A stretch of DNA of 38,370 nt from Acetitomaculum ruminis DSM 5522 (GCF_900112085.1 NZ_FOJY01000020.1:1-38370); one strand, 5' to 3'; positions 23,870 through 33,048 are shown, numbered from the stretch's first letter. Program-made: numbers and translations. Notes: generated from the sequence alone by a model not told the origin.

Positions 23870-24655
23870 CTACTTTTCGTTATTAAATTTCCATGCAAAG
23901 ACTCTTTTTTCAACTGTATTTAAAATAGCTGTAAAAGCGAGCCCCAAAAGTGCGATTATTATAATTGATGCATACATTTTTGACATTTCAAATATCTGTT
24001 GGGAATATGAAATTAAATATCCCAAACCTGCTGTAGCTCCTAACATTTCCCCTGCGCAAAGCATTAATATTGAATTAGATACGCTTAATTTAATTCCCGG
24101 ATAAATCTCTGGAAGGGCATTTGGTATAACTACACTAAAAAGTACTGTTTTCTTAGATGCTCCCATTGTTCTTGCAGCTTTTATTAATGCTTTATCTGAA
24201 TGGGATACACCTGATATGGTATTCATAAACATAGGCCAAAGGCAGCCCCAAAATACAATTCCTATTTTTGATACTTCACCTATTCCAAATACGATGATAA
24301 AAAATGGAAACAGGGCAATAGGTGAAACATTTCCAAATAAGGTAAGAAGGGGAGATAAAAATTCTCTTATCTTTTCATTCCATCCAATGGCAGTTCCCAG
24401 AGGAATACCTATTACCAGGGCCAGGCTAAATCCTAAAACAGCCCTGTATAAGCTCCATCCCAAATGCCTAAATATTTCTAATGAAACAATCATATCTTTT
24501 AGTGCCACTATGGCATCACTAAAAGGAGGAATCATATTTTTATTAAGTATCCCAAGCCTTGGACACAACTCCCATATAACTAAAAAAATAATAATGGGGA
24601 TTAAATTTCTAAAAATTCTGGCTACTTGTTTTCTCTCTTTTAATTCTTTTTCCAT
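23870..24655 (-). CDS. ABC importer permease (SsuC/TauC type)
   Basis: The 261-residue protein has about six membrane segments (NLIPIIIFLVIWEL near 14-27, LGFSLALVIGIPLGTAIGW, IALFPFFIIVFGIG) and the EAA loop AARTMGASKKTVLFSVVIPN near 162-181, with the Ala-Gly-like spacing of binding-protein-dependent permeases. I start it at the ATG at 24655, where AGGAG is 10 bases upstream; the frame is open to 24700 but without a ribosome binding site. It is the first gene of the importer operon and is divergent from the FGGY kinase. Confidence 0.9.
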   Translation of the reverse strand: MEKELKERKQVARIFRNLIPIIIFLVIWELCPRLGILNKNMIPPFSDAIVALKDMIVSLEIFRHLGWSLYRAVLGFSLALVIGIPLGTAIGWNEKIREFLSPLLTLFGNVSPIALFPFFIIVFGIGEVSKIGIVFWGCLWPMFMNTISGVSHSDKALIKAARTMGASKKTVLFSVVIPNALPEIYPGIKLSVSNSILMLCAGEMLGATAGLGYLISYSQQIFEMSKMYASIIIIALLGLAFTAILNTVEKRVFAWKFNNEK

Positions 24656-24737
24656 AAATTTCTTTCTCCTACCTTTTCGTTTTTCAATTGGTTGAGGCAT
24701 ATCTTATCTGTTGCATGTTTTTTTGTAAATAAAGTTA

Positions 24738-24804
24738 TTTTTAAATTTTTTTACATGGATATAATTTAAAAAATAATCGCAGGTTATATTTTTAAATTTT
24801 TTTA
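24738..24804. promoter_or_regulatory. Direct repeat in the divergent control region
   Basis: The sequence TTTTTAAATTTTTTTA occurs at 24738-24753 and again at 24789-24804, 51 bases apart (about five helix turns), each preceded by GTTAT and followed by ACATG or ACTG. A TATAAT at 24760-24765 lies between them on the plus strand. Similar but weaker T-rich stretches precede the glycyl radical operon and the MtaA-like paralogue. This could be a site for the response regulator; low complexity makes chance likely too. Confidence 0.35.
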
Positions 24805-24877
24805 ACTGTTTTTCTTTTCTTTAAGGTTTTATTATTTCTCTAGTGTTTAGAAAAATTATTGAAAAGGAGATTTCATT

Positions 24878-26413
24878 ATGAGCGAGAATTTATTTATTGG
24901 AACAGATATTGGCGGAAGCGCTGTAAAAGCTATAGTATTTAATGAAACCGGAGATATTGTAACTAGTGGTCATGCAGCATTTAGACCAAGCTCACCCCAA
25001 TATGGATGGGAAGAAAAAGATATGAACGAGGTATGGAATGCATTAAAATCCATTCTCAAAGATATTAGTAAAAATTTAAAAGACAGAGTAAAAAATATTC
25101 GTGCCATAGGAGTTACGGCTGCCGGCTTTGGTGCATGGTTTATAGATAAAGATGGTAATCCTGTAAGGCCTGCAGTTGCGTATCAGGATATAAGAGCTGT
25201 AGATATTGTAAGAAAATGGGAAGAAGATAAAACTTCAGAATTATTCTTTAATGTTACAGGTTCTGCCCTTACAAGCGGTATGACTGTTGCCTATGTAAAA
25301 TGGTTTGCAGAAAATGACCCTTTGGTATTAAAAAAAGCTTCTTATGTTTTAGATGCCCAAGGATGGCTTCATTTTAAACTAACAGGCATTGCTTCCACTG
25401 ACGAATCAGGAGCTACCATACTTGCTGCAGATCTTGAAAATTTTGAATATAATGATGAATTATTAAAGGCTTTGGGGCTTTTTGAATACAAATATCTTTT
25501 CCCACCGGTAAAAACTGCTTTTTCACCAACAGGACCTATTCTTTCTGATTTGGCAAAAGAAATCGGCTTCCCGGAAACAGTTTTAGTGGTAAATGCCCCT
25601 ACAGATATGAATACCTGCATGGTAGGTTCCGGAATTTTAGATGAGGGAGATGTATATTCAAATGGGGGAACTGCCCATGGAAATAATTTTATTACCAAAG
25701 AAAAAGAAATCGAAAAGACTGTTAACTCTCAAATTGTCCCTATAGATTTTCCTGATCGTAAATATGTTCATGCCACATTTCCTTATTATGGCGCCGTAAA
25801 TCAGGATTGGTTTATTGATGAATTTCTTTCTGAAGAAAAGAAAAATCTAAAAAAAGATGATATTTCGGTGTATGAACATATTGCTAAAAAAGTAAAAGAC
25901 ATACCTGCCGGTTCAAATGGTATTATTTTCCATCCTTTTAAAGACGGATTTGGGGATTTGCTTCCATATATCAATAAAAATGAAAGTACTTTTTTCCTTG
26001 GACTTACTCCTTTCCATACAAAATATGATCTTTTAAATGCGATTTATGAAGGAGATGCCCTTGCTTCAAGAAGAATTTTAGAAAAGGTAAAGGTTAAGCC
26101 AAAAAATATTATTTTATCAGGTGGGCTTTCTGCCAGTGAAAAATGGTGCCAAATTTATGCAGATATGTTTGGAGTGCCTGCCAAAGTATCCGCCGGTGAA
26201 GAGGCCACTCCATTAGGAGCAGTAATCCATGCTGCATATGCCATAGGCTTTTTTGACAGCTTAAGAGATGCTATGAATAACATGGTAAAATATTCCAAAA
26301 TCTATACACCAAACAAGAAAAATCATGAATTTTATAATAAATTATATAGAATATATGAAAAGCTTTATGACAATCTTGAGCAAAGCTGGAATGACCTAAA
26401 AAAACTTGCTTAA
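24878..26413 (+). CDS. FGGY-family carbohydrate kinase
   Basis: The 511-residue protein has both halves of the FGGY kinase fold. The N-terminal phosphate loop is IGTDIGGSAVKAIVF (about 6-20), the middle has APTDMNTCMVGSG with the likely catalytic Asp near 246, followed by GGTAHGNNF, and the C-terminal adenosine motif is ILSGGLSASEKW near 409-420, followed by GEEATPLGAVIHAAY. It phosphorylates a hydroxyl of a sugar, polyol or similar compound in the cytosol. AAAAGGAG is 8 bases before the ATG. It is alone on the plus strand, sharing the control region with the importer, which links its substrate to the imported compound or a breakdown product. The true substrate is unknown. Confidence 0.9.
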   Translation: MSENLFIGTDIGGSAVKAIVFNETGDIVTSGHAAFRPSSPQYGWEEKDMNEVWNALKSILKDISKNLKDRVKNIRAIGVTAAGFGAWFIDKDGNPVRPAVAYQDIRAVDIVRKWEEDKTSELFFNVTGSALTSGMTVAYVKWFAENDPLVLKKASYVLDAQGWLHFKLTGIASTDESGATILAADLENFEYNDELLKALGLFEYKYLFPPVKTAFSPTGPILSDLAKEIGFPETVLVVNAPTDMNTCMVGSGILDEGDVYSNGGTAHGNNFITKEKEIEKTVNSQIVPIDFPDRKYVHATFPYYGAVNQDWFIDEFLSEEKKNLKKDDISVYEHIAKKVKDIPAGSNGIIFHPFKDGFGDLLPYINKNESTFFLGLTPFHTKYDLLNAIYEGDALASRRILEKVKVKPKNIILSGGLSASEKWCQIYADMFGVPAKVSAGEEATPLGAVIHAAYAIGFFDSLRDAMNNMVKYSKIYTPNKKNHEFYNKLYRIYEKLYDNLEQSWNDLKKLA

Positions 26414-26452
26414 AATGCCTCCAAATATTTTTATATCAACTTACTTTTATAA

Positions 26453-26499
26453 AAAGACGCACTTACTATTTTCGTTAAATAGCTATAAAGTGCGTCTTT
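26453..26499. terminator. Strong bidirectional terminator
   Basis: AAAGACGCACTT (from 26453) pairs with AAGTGCGTCTTT (to 26499); an inner CTATTT/AAATAG hairpin extends it. T or A runs stand on both sides. It serves the FGGY kinase on the plus strand and the adhesin-like gene on the minus strand (stop at 26504). Confidence 0.9.
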
Positions 26500-26503
26500 G
26501 TTT

Positions 26504-28648
26504 TTATTTTACTTTTATTGTAACATTGGCTGTTTTCTCAGCAGGTTTATATTTATTATTTCCAAAAGCCTTAACTTTAACTTTAATAATATAAGCTCCT
26601 TTTGCCACGCCTTTTTTGACGGTGATTTTACCGGTTTTTTGATTTACAATAAAATACTTTTCATATTTCTTTTTATTCACATTAACTTTATTATATATAA
26701 CAATACCTTTAGCATTGCTAAGAGATATAGCTTTATTTCTAGCAATTACCTGTGATTTTTTCTTAAGAATATTACCTCTTAACGTAACAGTCTTTCCTTT
26801 AACCTTAATGGTATTAGAAGCTCTATTAACTTTACATATTTTTATTTCTTGTGCAGGCTTTTTCGTATTTAATAAGTCATAGAAGGTTTCTACACGAATA
26901 TAATTCATGCTGCCAGGTACGCTAGAAAGACTGATAGTACAGTTTCTAGGGCTAGAGCATATTGTATTTCCCACAAACTTAACTTTAGAAGACTTATAAG
27001 AAGAATCATATTTTTGTTTTTTCTTATCCTTTTTTCCGGTGTTTGCCCCAAAGGCCATACCACCATTTGCTTTACTTAGGATTTTATATTTTGTATTACT
27101 TAAATCAAACTCTGCTTTGTTACAAAGAATTCCGTATGTTTCTTTTTTATCATAGGATGACACATTGACATTTATATCAGAATTTTTTATGGAAATATTT
27201 CCTTCACTTGCCAATGCACGAACTATTCCTTTATTATGCATATTACAGGTAATCCTGCTTCCTTTTTGCATAATCATATTTCCTAAAAGATAAATACCAT
27301 TAGAATCTGTCACATTCTTTGAATTTAAACGAATAGTAATATCGCTGTTATCAAGGACAATTGAGCCTTGTTCTCCTGAATCTAAAATACCAAAATAATT
27401 ATGGGCATAATCTTTTTTTCCCGCTACAGTTTTAAAATCAATTAAGATACTGCTGTTTTCGGCTTCGATTGCTCCGGATTCAGAAAAAATAATCCCACCA
27501 AAGGCACCAAGTTCTGAATTATAAGGAATAAATTGATTTGAATCTGCCTGACAGTGGATATTAATCTTAGCCCCTGTCATAGTTAATAAACCATATAAAA
27601 ACATAGCTGCCTTATTAGTATCTCCAACCGATACATGAGGTGCCTTGGTTTCGATATCAATGACAGAACCCTTTCTGGCAAATATCTGTCCCTGACTTTC
27701 AATTCCCGTGCCGTTAACTTTAAATTTAAGATGGCGACCTGGCTCCACATAAAGATTATGACAAACAATACCATCGCAAAAATGATCTTTATAAGCTGTA
27801 ATGGCTGCATCTGTATTAAATTCCACATCAGCTTCAGTGTAGATTACATCTGTTCCTCCTGAAAGATTAAGCTTTCCGTTTCCATCAAATCTAATTAAAG
27901 GAACCTCTGCCTCTTCATCATCTGAATATAAATATGTCCCAAAGGTAATACCGCTGGAATTTATAGATTCATCAAAGTAGCTATTTTTGATGGTACAATC
28001 ACCATCTAAATGGATATTGTACTCATTGACATTACCATTTTGACGGCAAAGCATTAATCCTAAAGACTGTGTAAGGGTAGAATCAAAAACTGAATTTGGC
28101 GTTTCGATTTTAACATCTTTTAATGTAATATCCGAACCACTTTCATTAAAGGTAACTATCCCACTGCCAAATATAGTTTTTGAGATATCAAAAGTCTCTC
28201 CAGGAAGTACAGCATAGTCGCCAACATATAATACAGTTTTATCTTCCTGTGGATTTACTATCTTAATGGTTGCAGGTTCAGAAACAGTCTCTACACCGTT
28301 TTTTCCTTTAATAATACAGGTAAGCTTACCTTCCGGATCATCTTGCATAGTTGAAGGAATCACAAGGGTATCTGTGGATGCAGATGTTCCATCAAGCTTA
28401 AATACATGATATCCGTCAGTATATTCCCATCTGTAGGATTCTACGTTATCCGGATTTTCTACCTCCACATGAAATGTCGCCCCTTTAGGATAATTTACTT
28501 CCACAGATTCCGGCTGTTTTGTAATAACCGGCCCAGTGTCCTCCTCATTAGATGCTGCCCATACTGACCCGGTTTTCCATATAATTGCCGCTGCCACAAT
28601 CAGTATTATTACCAGCTGTTTTAGATTGCGCATCTGTGTTTTTGACAT
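26504..28648 (-). CDS. Secreted adhesin-like protein with beta-helix-like middle
   Basis: The 714-residue protein begins with a signal peptide (KQLVIILIVAAAIIWKTGS, likely cut after VWA-A near 32). Next comes an Ig-like domain of about 85 residues (ITKQPESVEVNYPKG to ATIKIV). Then a long region of short beta repeats of the type 'I-x-N-S-x-I' (DITLKDVKIE, SILIDFK, SDITIRLNS, SDINVNVSS), suggestive of a right-handed beta-helix. A Lys-rich C-terminal module ends it (TVTLRGNILKKKSQ to TANVTIKVK), akin to modules in Lachnospiraceae surface proteins. No sortase motif is visible. It is probably an exported, cell-associated protein. It stands alone, between the kinase and the ABC pair. Confidence 0.75.
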   Translation of the reverse strand: MSKTQMRNLKQLVIILIVAAAIIWKTGSVWAASNEEDTGPVITKQPESVEVNYPKGATFHVEVENPDNVESYRWEYTDGYHVFKLDGTSASTDTLVIPSTMQDDPEGKLTCIIKGKNGVETVSEPATIKIVNPQEDKTVLYVGDYAVLPGETFDISKTIFGSGIVTFNESGSDITLKDVKIETPNSVFDSTLTQSLGLMLCRQNGNVNEYNIHLDGDCTIKNSYFDESINSSGITFGTYLYSDDEEAEVPLIRFDGNGKLNLSGGTDVIYTEADVEFNTDAAITAYKDHFCDGIVCHNLYVEPGRHLKFKVNGTGIESQGQIFARKGSVIDIETKAPHVSVGDTNKAAMFLYGLLTMTGAKINIHCQADSNQFIPYNSELGAFGGIIFSESGAIEAENSSILIDFKTVAGKKDYAHNYFGILDSGEQGSIVLDNSDITIRLNSKNVTDSNGIYLLGNMIMQKGSRITCNMHNKGIVRALASEGNISIKNSDINVNVSSYDKKETYGILCNKAEFDLSNTKYKILSKANGGMAFGANTGKKDKKKQKYDSSYKSSKVKFVGNTICSSPRNCTISLSSVPGSMNYIRVETFYDLLNTKKPAQEIKICKVNRASNTIKVKGKTVTLRGNILKKKSQVIARNKAISLSNAKGIVIYNKVNVNKKKYEKYFIVNQKTGKITVKKGVAKGAYIIKVKVKAFGNNKYKPAEKTANVTIKVK

Positions 28649-28766
28649 AAAATTATAACCTCCCTTTTTGAATATTTATGTAATTGTACACGATTTTCAA
28701 ACATTCATATCAACACTAACACAGATAGCAATATATAGAAACATAGTTGGTAATCTTTCCTTATTT

Positions 28767-30503
28767 CTAAGCAATTTTCCATGAAACTGCTTCTTTTCTT
28801 TCACTTACAAAGTTTTTATAAATACCTTCTTTTGCCATCAATTCATCATGAGTTCCCTTTTGGACTATCTTACCATCTGATACCACCAGAATCTGATTAG
28901 CATTTCTTACAGTTTTAAGTCTATGGGCAATCATAATTATGGTCTTATCTTTTGTTAGTTCTTCTATTGCCCTGGTAAGCTCTGCTTCATTTTCCGGATC
29001 TACATTGGCAGTTGCTTCATCAAGTATTATTATAGGTGCATTTTTCATAATAGCTCTTGCTATGGAGATACGCTGTTTTTCACCCCCAGATAAAGAAGCT
29101 CCCCCCTCACCGATTTTGGTATCATATCCTTCAGGAAGACTCATAATAAAATCGTGACATCTTGCCTTTTTAGCCGCTTTTATAACCTTGTCCATAGAAG
29201 CTTCAGGCTCACCAAAACGGATATTGTTGGCAATAGTATCTTCAAAAAGATACACTCTTTGGAATACAAAGCTGAAATTTTTCATAAGAGAATCAAAACT
29301 GTATTCCTTAACATTTTTGCCTCCTAAAAAAACCTCTCCCGATCCAACATCCCAAAATCTTGCCATAAGATTAGTAAGGGTGGTCTTTCCACCGCCGGAA
29401 GGTCCTACGATTGCAGTGGTAGTTTTCTCTGGAATCTTAAGGGAAACATTGTCGATAATGGTTTTATCCTCATAGGCAAAAGAAACATTTTTAAGTTCAA
29501 TATCCATTTTAGAAGGGGTAATGTCTTCTCCGTCTATGTCCATAGGAGTTAGGGAAAGAACATCATTAGCCTTATCCACAATAATATTTACATTTCTCAT
29601 AAGGGCAGAAAATCCTCCCATCATATCAAGACTTTCATAAATCATAAATGAAGATATAGTCATGATAATGGTATATAAAAGAGGCATTGACCCTGTAAAA
29701 TAAAAATATATAGATAAAAGGCACATTATTACTCCTGTAAGTTTCGTAGAAAGTCCTTGTAAAAACATGTAAGGAATTACCGTAAATTCCATTTTGGTGT
29801 CAGCTGCCTGTTTTTCCTTTATTGTGCTTTCAAGTTTTTTTGCGGACTTTTGTGTAAGATTAAAATTTTTTACTTCCGCAATTCCTTGAATATATTCAAT
29901 AACGGCACTAACAAGATTCTCTCCTGCTTTTGCGGTTCTAGGGGCAACGGGAATGGTTGCTTTTTGCATTAAGGTATTAAAAAACGAAAAAATAAGTATT
30001 CCTGCCAATAAAATAAGAGCAATACGAATATCAAAAAAAGCAAGAAATACGAAAATAACTGCTGTAGTTATTATTCCCTGACTTGTAATCATTACTACTA
30101 AAGTGGCCACATCAGCAAACTGTTCCATGGTATTGGTAGTGATATTTGTAATTTGTCCCAGACTATTTGTGTTAAAAAAGCCCATAGGAAGATATCTTAA
30201 GTGTTCCGCTATCTCTATACGTTTTCCGGAACAAGTGTTATATCCTGCTTCAGTTTGAAGCATGGTTGTTTTTAACCCCACCAATACCTGCCCTATTATG
30301 GAAAGACACATTATACCAAAGGATGTCCATATGGCATTTCTTGTCATGTTATTATCAAGTATCCCCTGAATAATAACTGCTATTGCCGGGATTTTAAGCA
30401 TTGCAAACATGGCCTTAAGAACACCTAAAACCATTGCCGAAAGGAGTTTTTTTCTATTTTCCTTATTAGCAAATTCAAAATACATTTTTAAAGTACGAAA
30501 CAT
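28767..30503 (-). CDS. ABC transporter half-protein (YbtP/Q-like), second subunit
   Basis: The 578-residue protein has a six-helix membrane domain (residues 1-310) and a C-terminal ATPase (Walker A GPSGGGKTT, signature LSGGEKQRIS, Walker B IIILDEATANVD). It forms a heterodimer with the gene upstream. I start it at the ATG at 30503: GGAGG is 7 bases upstream, and the last base of the previous stop codon (TAATG) is its first base; the frame to 30545 lies within the previous gene. In Gram-positive relatives this type of pair next to an MptD ECF system has been linked to siderophore or metal-complex uptake; export is also possible. Confidence 0.87.
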   Translation of the reverse strand: MFRTLKMYFEFANKENRKKLLSAMVLGVLKAMFAMLKIPAIAVIIQGILDNNMTRNAIWTSFGIMCLSIIGQVLVGLKTTMLQTEAGYNTCSGKRIEIAEHLRYLPMGFFNTNSLGQITNITTNTMEQFADVATLVVMITSQGIITTAVIFVFLAFFDIRIALILLAGILIFSFFNTLMQKATIPVAPRTAKAGENLVSAVIEYIQGIAEVKNFNLTQKSAKKLESTIKEKQAADTKMEFTVIPYMFLQGLSTKLTGVIMCLLSIYFYFTGSMPLLYTIIMTISSFMIYESLDMMGGFSALMRNVNIIVDKANDVLSLTPMDIDGEDITPSKMDIELKNVSFAYEDKTIIDNVSLKIPEKTTTAIVGPSGGGKTTLTNLMARFWDVGSGEVFLGGKNVKEYSFDSLMKNFSFVFQRVYLFEDTIANNIRFGEPEASMDKVIKAAKKARCHDFIMSLPEGYDTKIGEGGASLSGGEKQRISIARAIMKNAPIIILDEATANVDPENEAELTRAIEELTKDKTIIMIAHRLKTVRNANQILVVSDGKIVQKGTHDELMAKEGIYKNFVSERKEAVSWKIA

Positions 30504-32254
30504 TATGCCACCTCCAAATCTTTTGAAGTAATATGTGCTTCCCACATTTGTTTGTATAAAGGCGATTTTTTAAGAAGTTCATCCTGGCTTCCGAAAGCTT
30601 CTATATTACCCTTATTAACCACAAAAATACAATCTGCCAAAGAAATGGTAGATAATCTGTGAGCTATGACTATAAGAGTCTTTCCGGTAATGAGTTTTGC
30701 TACGCTTCGTTGTACCAAAGCTTCATTTTCAGGGTCTGTATAGGCTGTAGCTTCATCAAGAATTACAATAGGAGCATTTTTTAGCATGGCTCTTGCAATG
30801 CTGATTCTTTGTCGTTCTCCCCCGGATAAGTGTCCTCCGGCTCCGCCTGCTATAGTGTCATAACCTTTTTCTAATTTCATGATAAAATCATGGCATCCAC
30901 AGGCTTTAGCGGCATTAATAACATCTTCATCTAAAGCATCCGGATTACCCATTCTAATATTTTCCATTACTGTTTCATCAAACAGATAATTATCTTGTGA
31001 CACATAAGCAATATTTTTGTTGTAATCAGCAAGAGGGATATCCTTTATATCCACGCCACCATAGGTAATCCTTCCTTTATCCGGATCCCAAAAGGATGCA
31101 ATAAGCTTTGCTATGGTAGATTTACCGGAACCTGAAGGACCTACAAGGGCATTAACGCTTCCTTCTTTTATGGTAAGATTTATTCCGTGAAGTACCTCCT
31201 TTTTGCTGTATCCAAAATGAACATCCTTAAACTCTATGGAATTTCCCACCGGCTTTTTCTTTAAAGTCTTAGGACGGATCAATTCTCTTTTTTCTAAGAT
31301 CGATGTAACTTCTGCTATGATAGAACCGGTTTTTTTTAGATTATCCATATGTCCTGCCACCACCATAAAAGGAGATACTAATCCTAAAGTAAGTATTATA
31401 AGAAGCATGGCATCCGTACCATCCACCTTCCCTGACATATAAAAAACTCCTACAAAAGGAAGAAGGGTCAAAAGCTGTGCCGGCAAAAGAGTTAGAGCCA
31501 TATTTTGCCATAAATTACATCTTCTCATCCACTCAATAAAACAATCAGCCCCTTCTTTTGCCGCCATGGTAAATTTTTCATAAGAAGATCTGGTCTTTCC
31601 AAAAGCTTTTATTACCTCGATACCGTTTATATACTCAATGGCAGTATCATTAAGGGCTTTGGTTTTTACTATGGTATTATTAAAACTTTCTTCTAATCCC
31701 ACCATCATAAGACTGTAAAAAATCATTCCCAAAGGAACACTTATAAGAGACAGCAAAGTAAGTTTCCAGTTAATAGTAAACATGATAACAAGGATTCCTA
31801 TGGGTACCACTGCATTAGAAATCATCTCCGGAATGATATGAGCAAGAGTTGTTTCTATGGAATCTACCCTTTCAACAATTATATTTTTATAAGATCCTGA
31901 AGAATCTTCTAATACATCTCCTAAAGGCATAAGGCTTAATTTTTTTGTAAGTTTTCTTCTTATTTGTGCAAGCACTCCAAAGGTGGCTTTGTGAGACAAG
32001 GTTGTGGATATGCTGTGAAAAATTTTATTAATTAACCAGCAAAGGGAAATAATCCCGCACTGCAACAGGTAAAAATTCATATCCTTTTCTCCTTCCACAA
32101 GACCTCTTACAATCTTTGCCACATAAAAGTAAGGTACAAAACCTGCCAAAACGCTAATGGAAGCAAATATAATGCTTAGAATGTAAGAGCCTTTATACAT
32201 CCCGGCAAATTCAAGTACCCAGCTAAATGTAGATTTTTTTTTGCTACTATCCAT
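30503..32254 (-). CDS. ABC transporter half-protein (YbtP/Q-like), first subunit
   Basis: The 583-residue protein has an N-terminal membrane domain (FAGMYKGSYILSIIFASISV and further helices up to about 310) and a C-terminal ATPase with Walker A GPSGSGKST, signature LSGGERQRIS, Walker B IVILDEATAYTDPENE and H-loop IAHRLSTI. The Y/T-D-P-E-N-E after Walker B is typical of the IrtAB/YbtPQ branch. It is the first gene of a two-gene unit, with AAAGGAGAG before the ATG and a palindrome (32281-32296) 27 bases upstream that also precedes two neighbouring units. It is cotranscribed with the gene at 28767-30503. Confidence 0.87.
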   Translation of the reverse strand: MDSSKKKSTFSWVLEFAGMYKGSYILSIIFASISVLAGFVPYFYVAKIVRGLVEGEKDMNFYLLQCGIISLCWLINKIFHSISTTLSHKATFGVLAQIRRKLTKKLSLMPLGDVLEDSSGSYKNIIVERVDSIETTLAHIIPEMISNAVVPIGILVIMFTINWKLTLLSLISVPLGMIFYSLMMVGLEESFNNTIVKTKALNDTAIEYINGIEVIKAFGKTRSSYEKFTMAAKEGADCFIEWMRRCNLWQNMALTLLPAQLLTLLPFVGVFYMSGKVDGTDAMLLIILTLGLVSPFMVVAGHMDNLKKTGSIIAEVTSILEKRELIRPKTLKKKPVGNSIEFKDVHFGYSKKEVLHGINLTIKEGSVNALVGPSGSGKSTIAKLIASFWDPDKGRITYGGVDIKDIPLADYNKNIAYVSQDNYLFDETVMENIRMGNPDALDEDVINAAKACGCHDFIMKLEKGYDTIAGGAGGHLSGGERQRISIARAMLKNAPIVILDEATAYTDPENEALVQRSVAKLITGKTLIVIAHRLSTISLADCIFVVNKGNIEAFGSQDELLKKSPLYKQMWEAHITSKDLEVA

Positions 32255-32280
32255 ATTTTTTTCTCTCCTTTCTTTTTATG

Positions 32281-32296
32281 GTTAGTTTTAACTAAC
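32281..32296. promoter_or_regulatory. GTTAG-N6-CTAAC palindrome, site A
   Basis: GTTAGTTTTAACTAAC, 27 bases before the start of the ABC pair. The same arms and spacing are found at 34071-34086 and 36950-36965. The arms resemble half-sites of DtxR/IdeR-type metal regulators (TTAGGTTAG-type boxes), from memory of that family. Probably an operator. Confidence 0.6.
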
Positions 32297-32309
32297 TTAA
32301 GTTTATTTT

Positions 32310-32334
32310 AAAACCCCGCCTAACACGAGGTTTA
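32310..32334 (-). terminator. Terminator of the tetR-like gene
   Basis: AAACCCCG (32311-32318) faces CGAGGTTT (32326-32333), seven of eight pairs, loop CCTAACA. On the minus strand TTTTAAAAT follows. It is only 7 bases after the TetR stop and separates it from the ABC pair. Confidence 0.7.
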
Positions 32335-32340
32335 ATGGAA

Positions 32341-32955
32341 CTAAAGTCCAAAATAAGCGCTCCATGCCGGAGCATAAAATAAAGATACCGTCTTTGCAAA
32401 ATGAATAGCTTCCTCTTTTGAAAATCCATGTATAACTGTCTGAAAGAGAGCTTCAATATAGGATGTCACAAGAAGGTGAAATTCTTTTATATTAAATTCT
32501 TTAACAAAAATACCCCTCTTTTTTATCTCCTCTATATATTGAAGTGTTACTTTCTCCTCAAGACTTGCTATATCATGCTTGAAATTCTCATATACTGACC
32601 CCTTAGACTTACAAATTATCAATTCAAACTCCTGTAAATGGTCATAAATATATTCCATAGTTCTTACAACCCCATTTTTTGAGTTACTGATATCAGCTTT
32701 TCCCATATCAAAAAGATCATCAAAGTATTCTTTTTCAATCTCATGATATAAATTCATTAATCCGTCTACAGCAGGCTTTACCAAAGATGAAAACATTTCT
32801 TCCTTACTTGGAAAATGCTTATAAAGACCTGATGGGCTCATGTTAGATGCTGCTGCTATTCGCCGCATGGATGCGTCTTCAAATCCGTATTTAATAAATT
32901 CATCAAAGGCAGCTTCTATGATTTTTTCGTGGTTTTCACTCTTATCTCTTGGCAT
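32341..32955 (-). CDS. TetR-family transcriptional regulator
   Basis: The 204-residue protein has an N-terminal TetR helix-turn-helix (HEKIIEAAFDEFIKYGFEDA, then MRRIAAASNMSPSGLYKHFPSKEEMF) and an all-helical C-terminal ligand domain with no clear family. I start it at the ATG at 32955, with AGGAG 5 bases upstream; the open frame above has no ribosome binding site. Two 17-bp palindromes in its own promoter suggest that it represses itself. It lies between the ABC pair and the methyltransferase gene, all on the minus strand, and probably controls this locus or part of it; the ligand is unknown. Confidence 0.9.
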   Translation of the reverse strand: MPRDKSENHEKIIEAAFDEFIKYGFEDASMRRIAAASNMSPSGLYKHFPSKEEMFSSLVKPAVDGLMNLYHEIEKEYFDDLFDMGKADISNSKNGVVRTMEYIYDHLQEFELIICKSKGSVYENFKHDIASLEEKVTLQYIEEIKKRGIFVKEFNIKEFHLLVTSYIEALFQTVIHGFSKEEAIHFAKTVSLFYAPAWSAYFGL

Positions 32956-32988
32956 ATTATCTCCTATACAAATGATAACAAAGGCAAA

Positions 32989-33048
32989 AGCGAACACTGT
33001 ACGCTAATCTTTTTTTATTAGAATACACTGTTCGCTTAAATTTGTCAA
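32989..33048 (-). promoter_or_regulatory. tetR promoter with two operators
   Basis: On the minus strand TTGACA (plus 33043-33048) is followed after 17 bases by TATTCT (plus 33020-33025). Two 17-bp near-palindromes lie here: AGCGAACACTGTACGCT at 32989-33005 (three non-matching positions, one of them the centre) and AGAATACACTGTTCGCT at 33020-33036, with the core ACAxTGT in both and centres 31 bases apart. The second covers the -10 and part of the spacer, the first lies just downstream of the start point. This is the usual arrangement for TetR self-repression. Confidence 0.72.

Noticed and set aside
24216-24695. 159-codon plus-strand frame opposite the ABC permease
   Set aside because: It mirrors the permease gene, its composition follows the complementary frame, and there is no ribosome binding site.
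28767-32254. Plain multidrug exporter pair
   Set aside because: Not excluded, but the arrangement with an MptD-type ECF transporter, a methyltransferase and DtxR-like palindromes favours a metal-complex transport locus; kept as an alternative in the entries.
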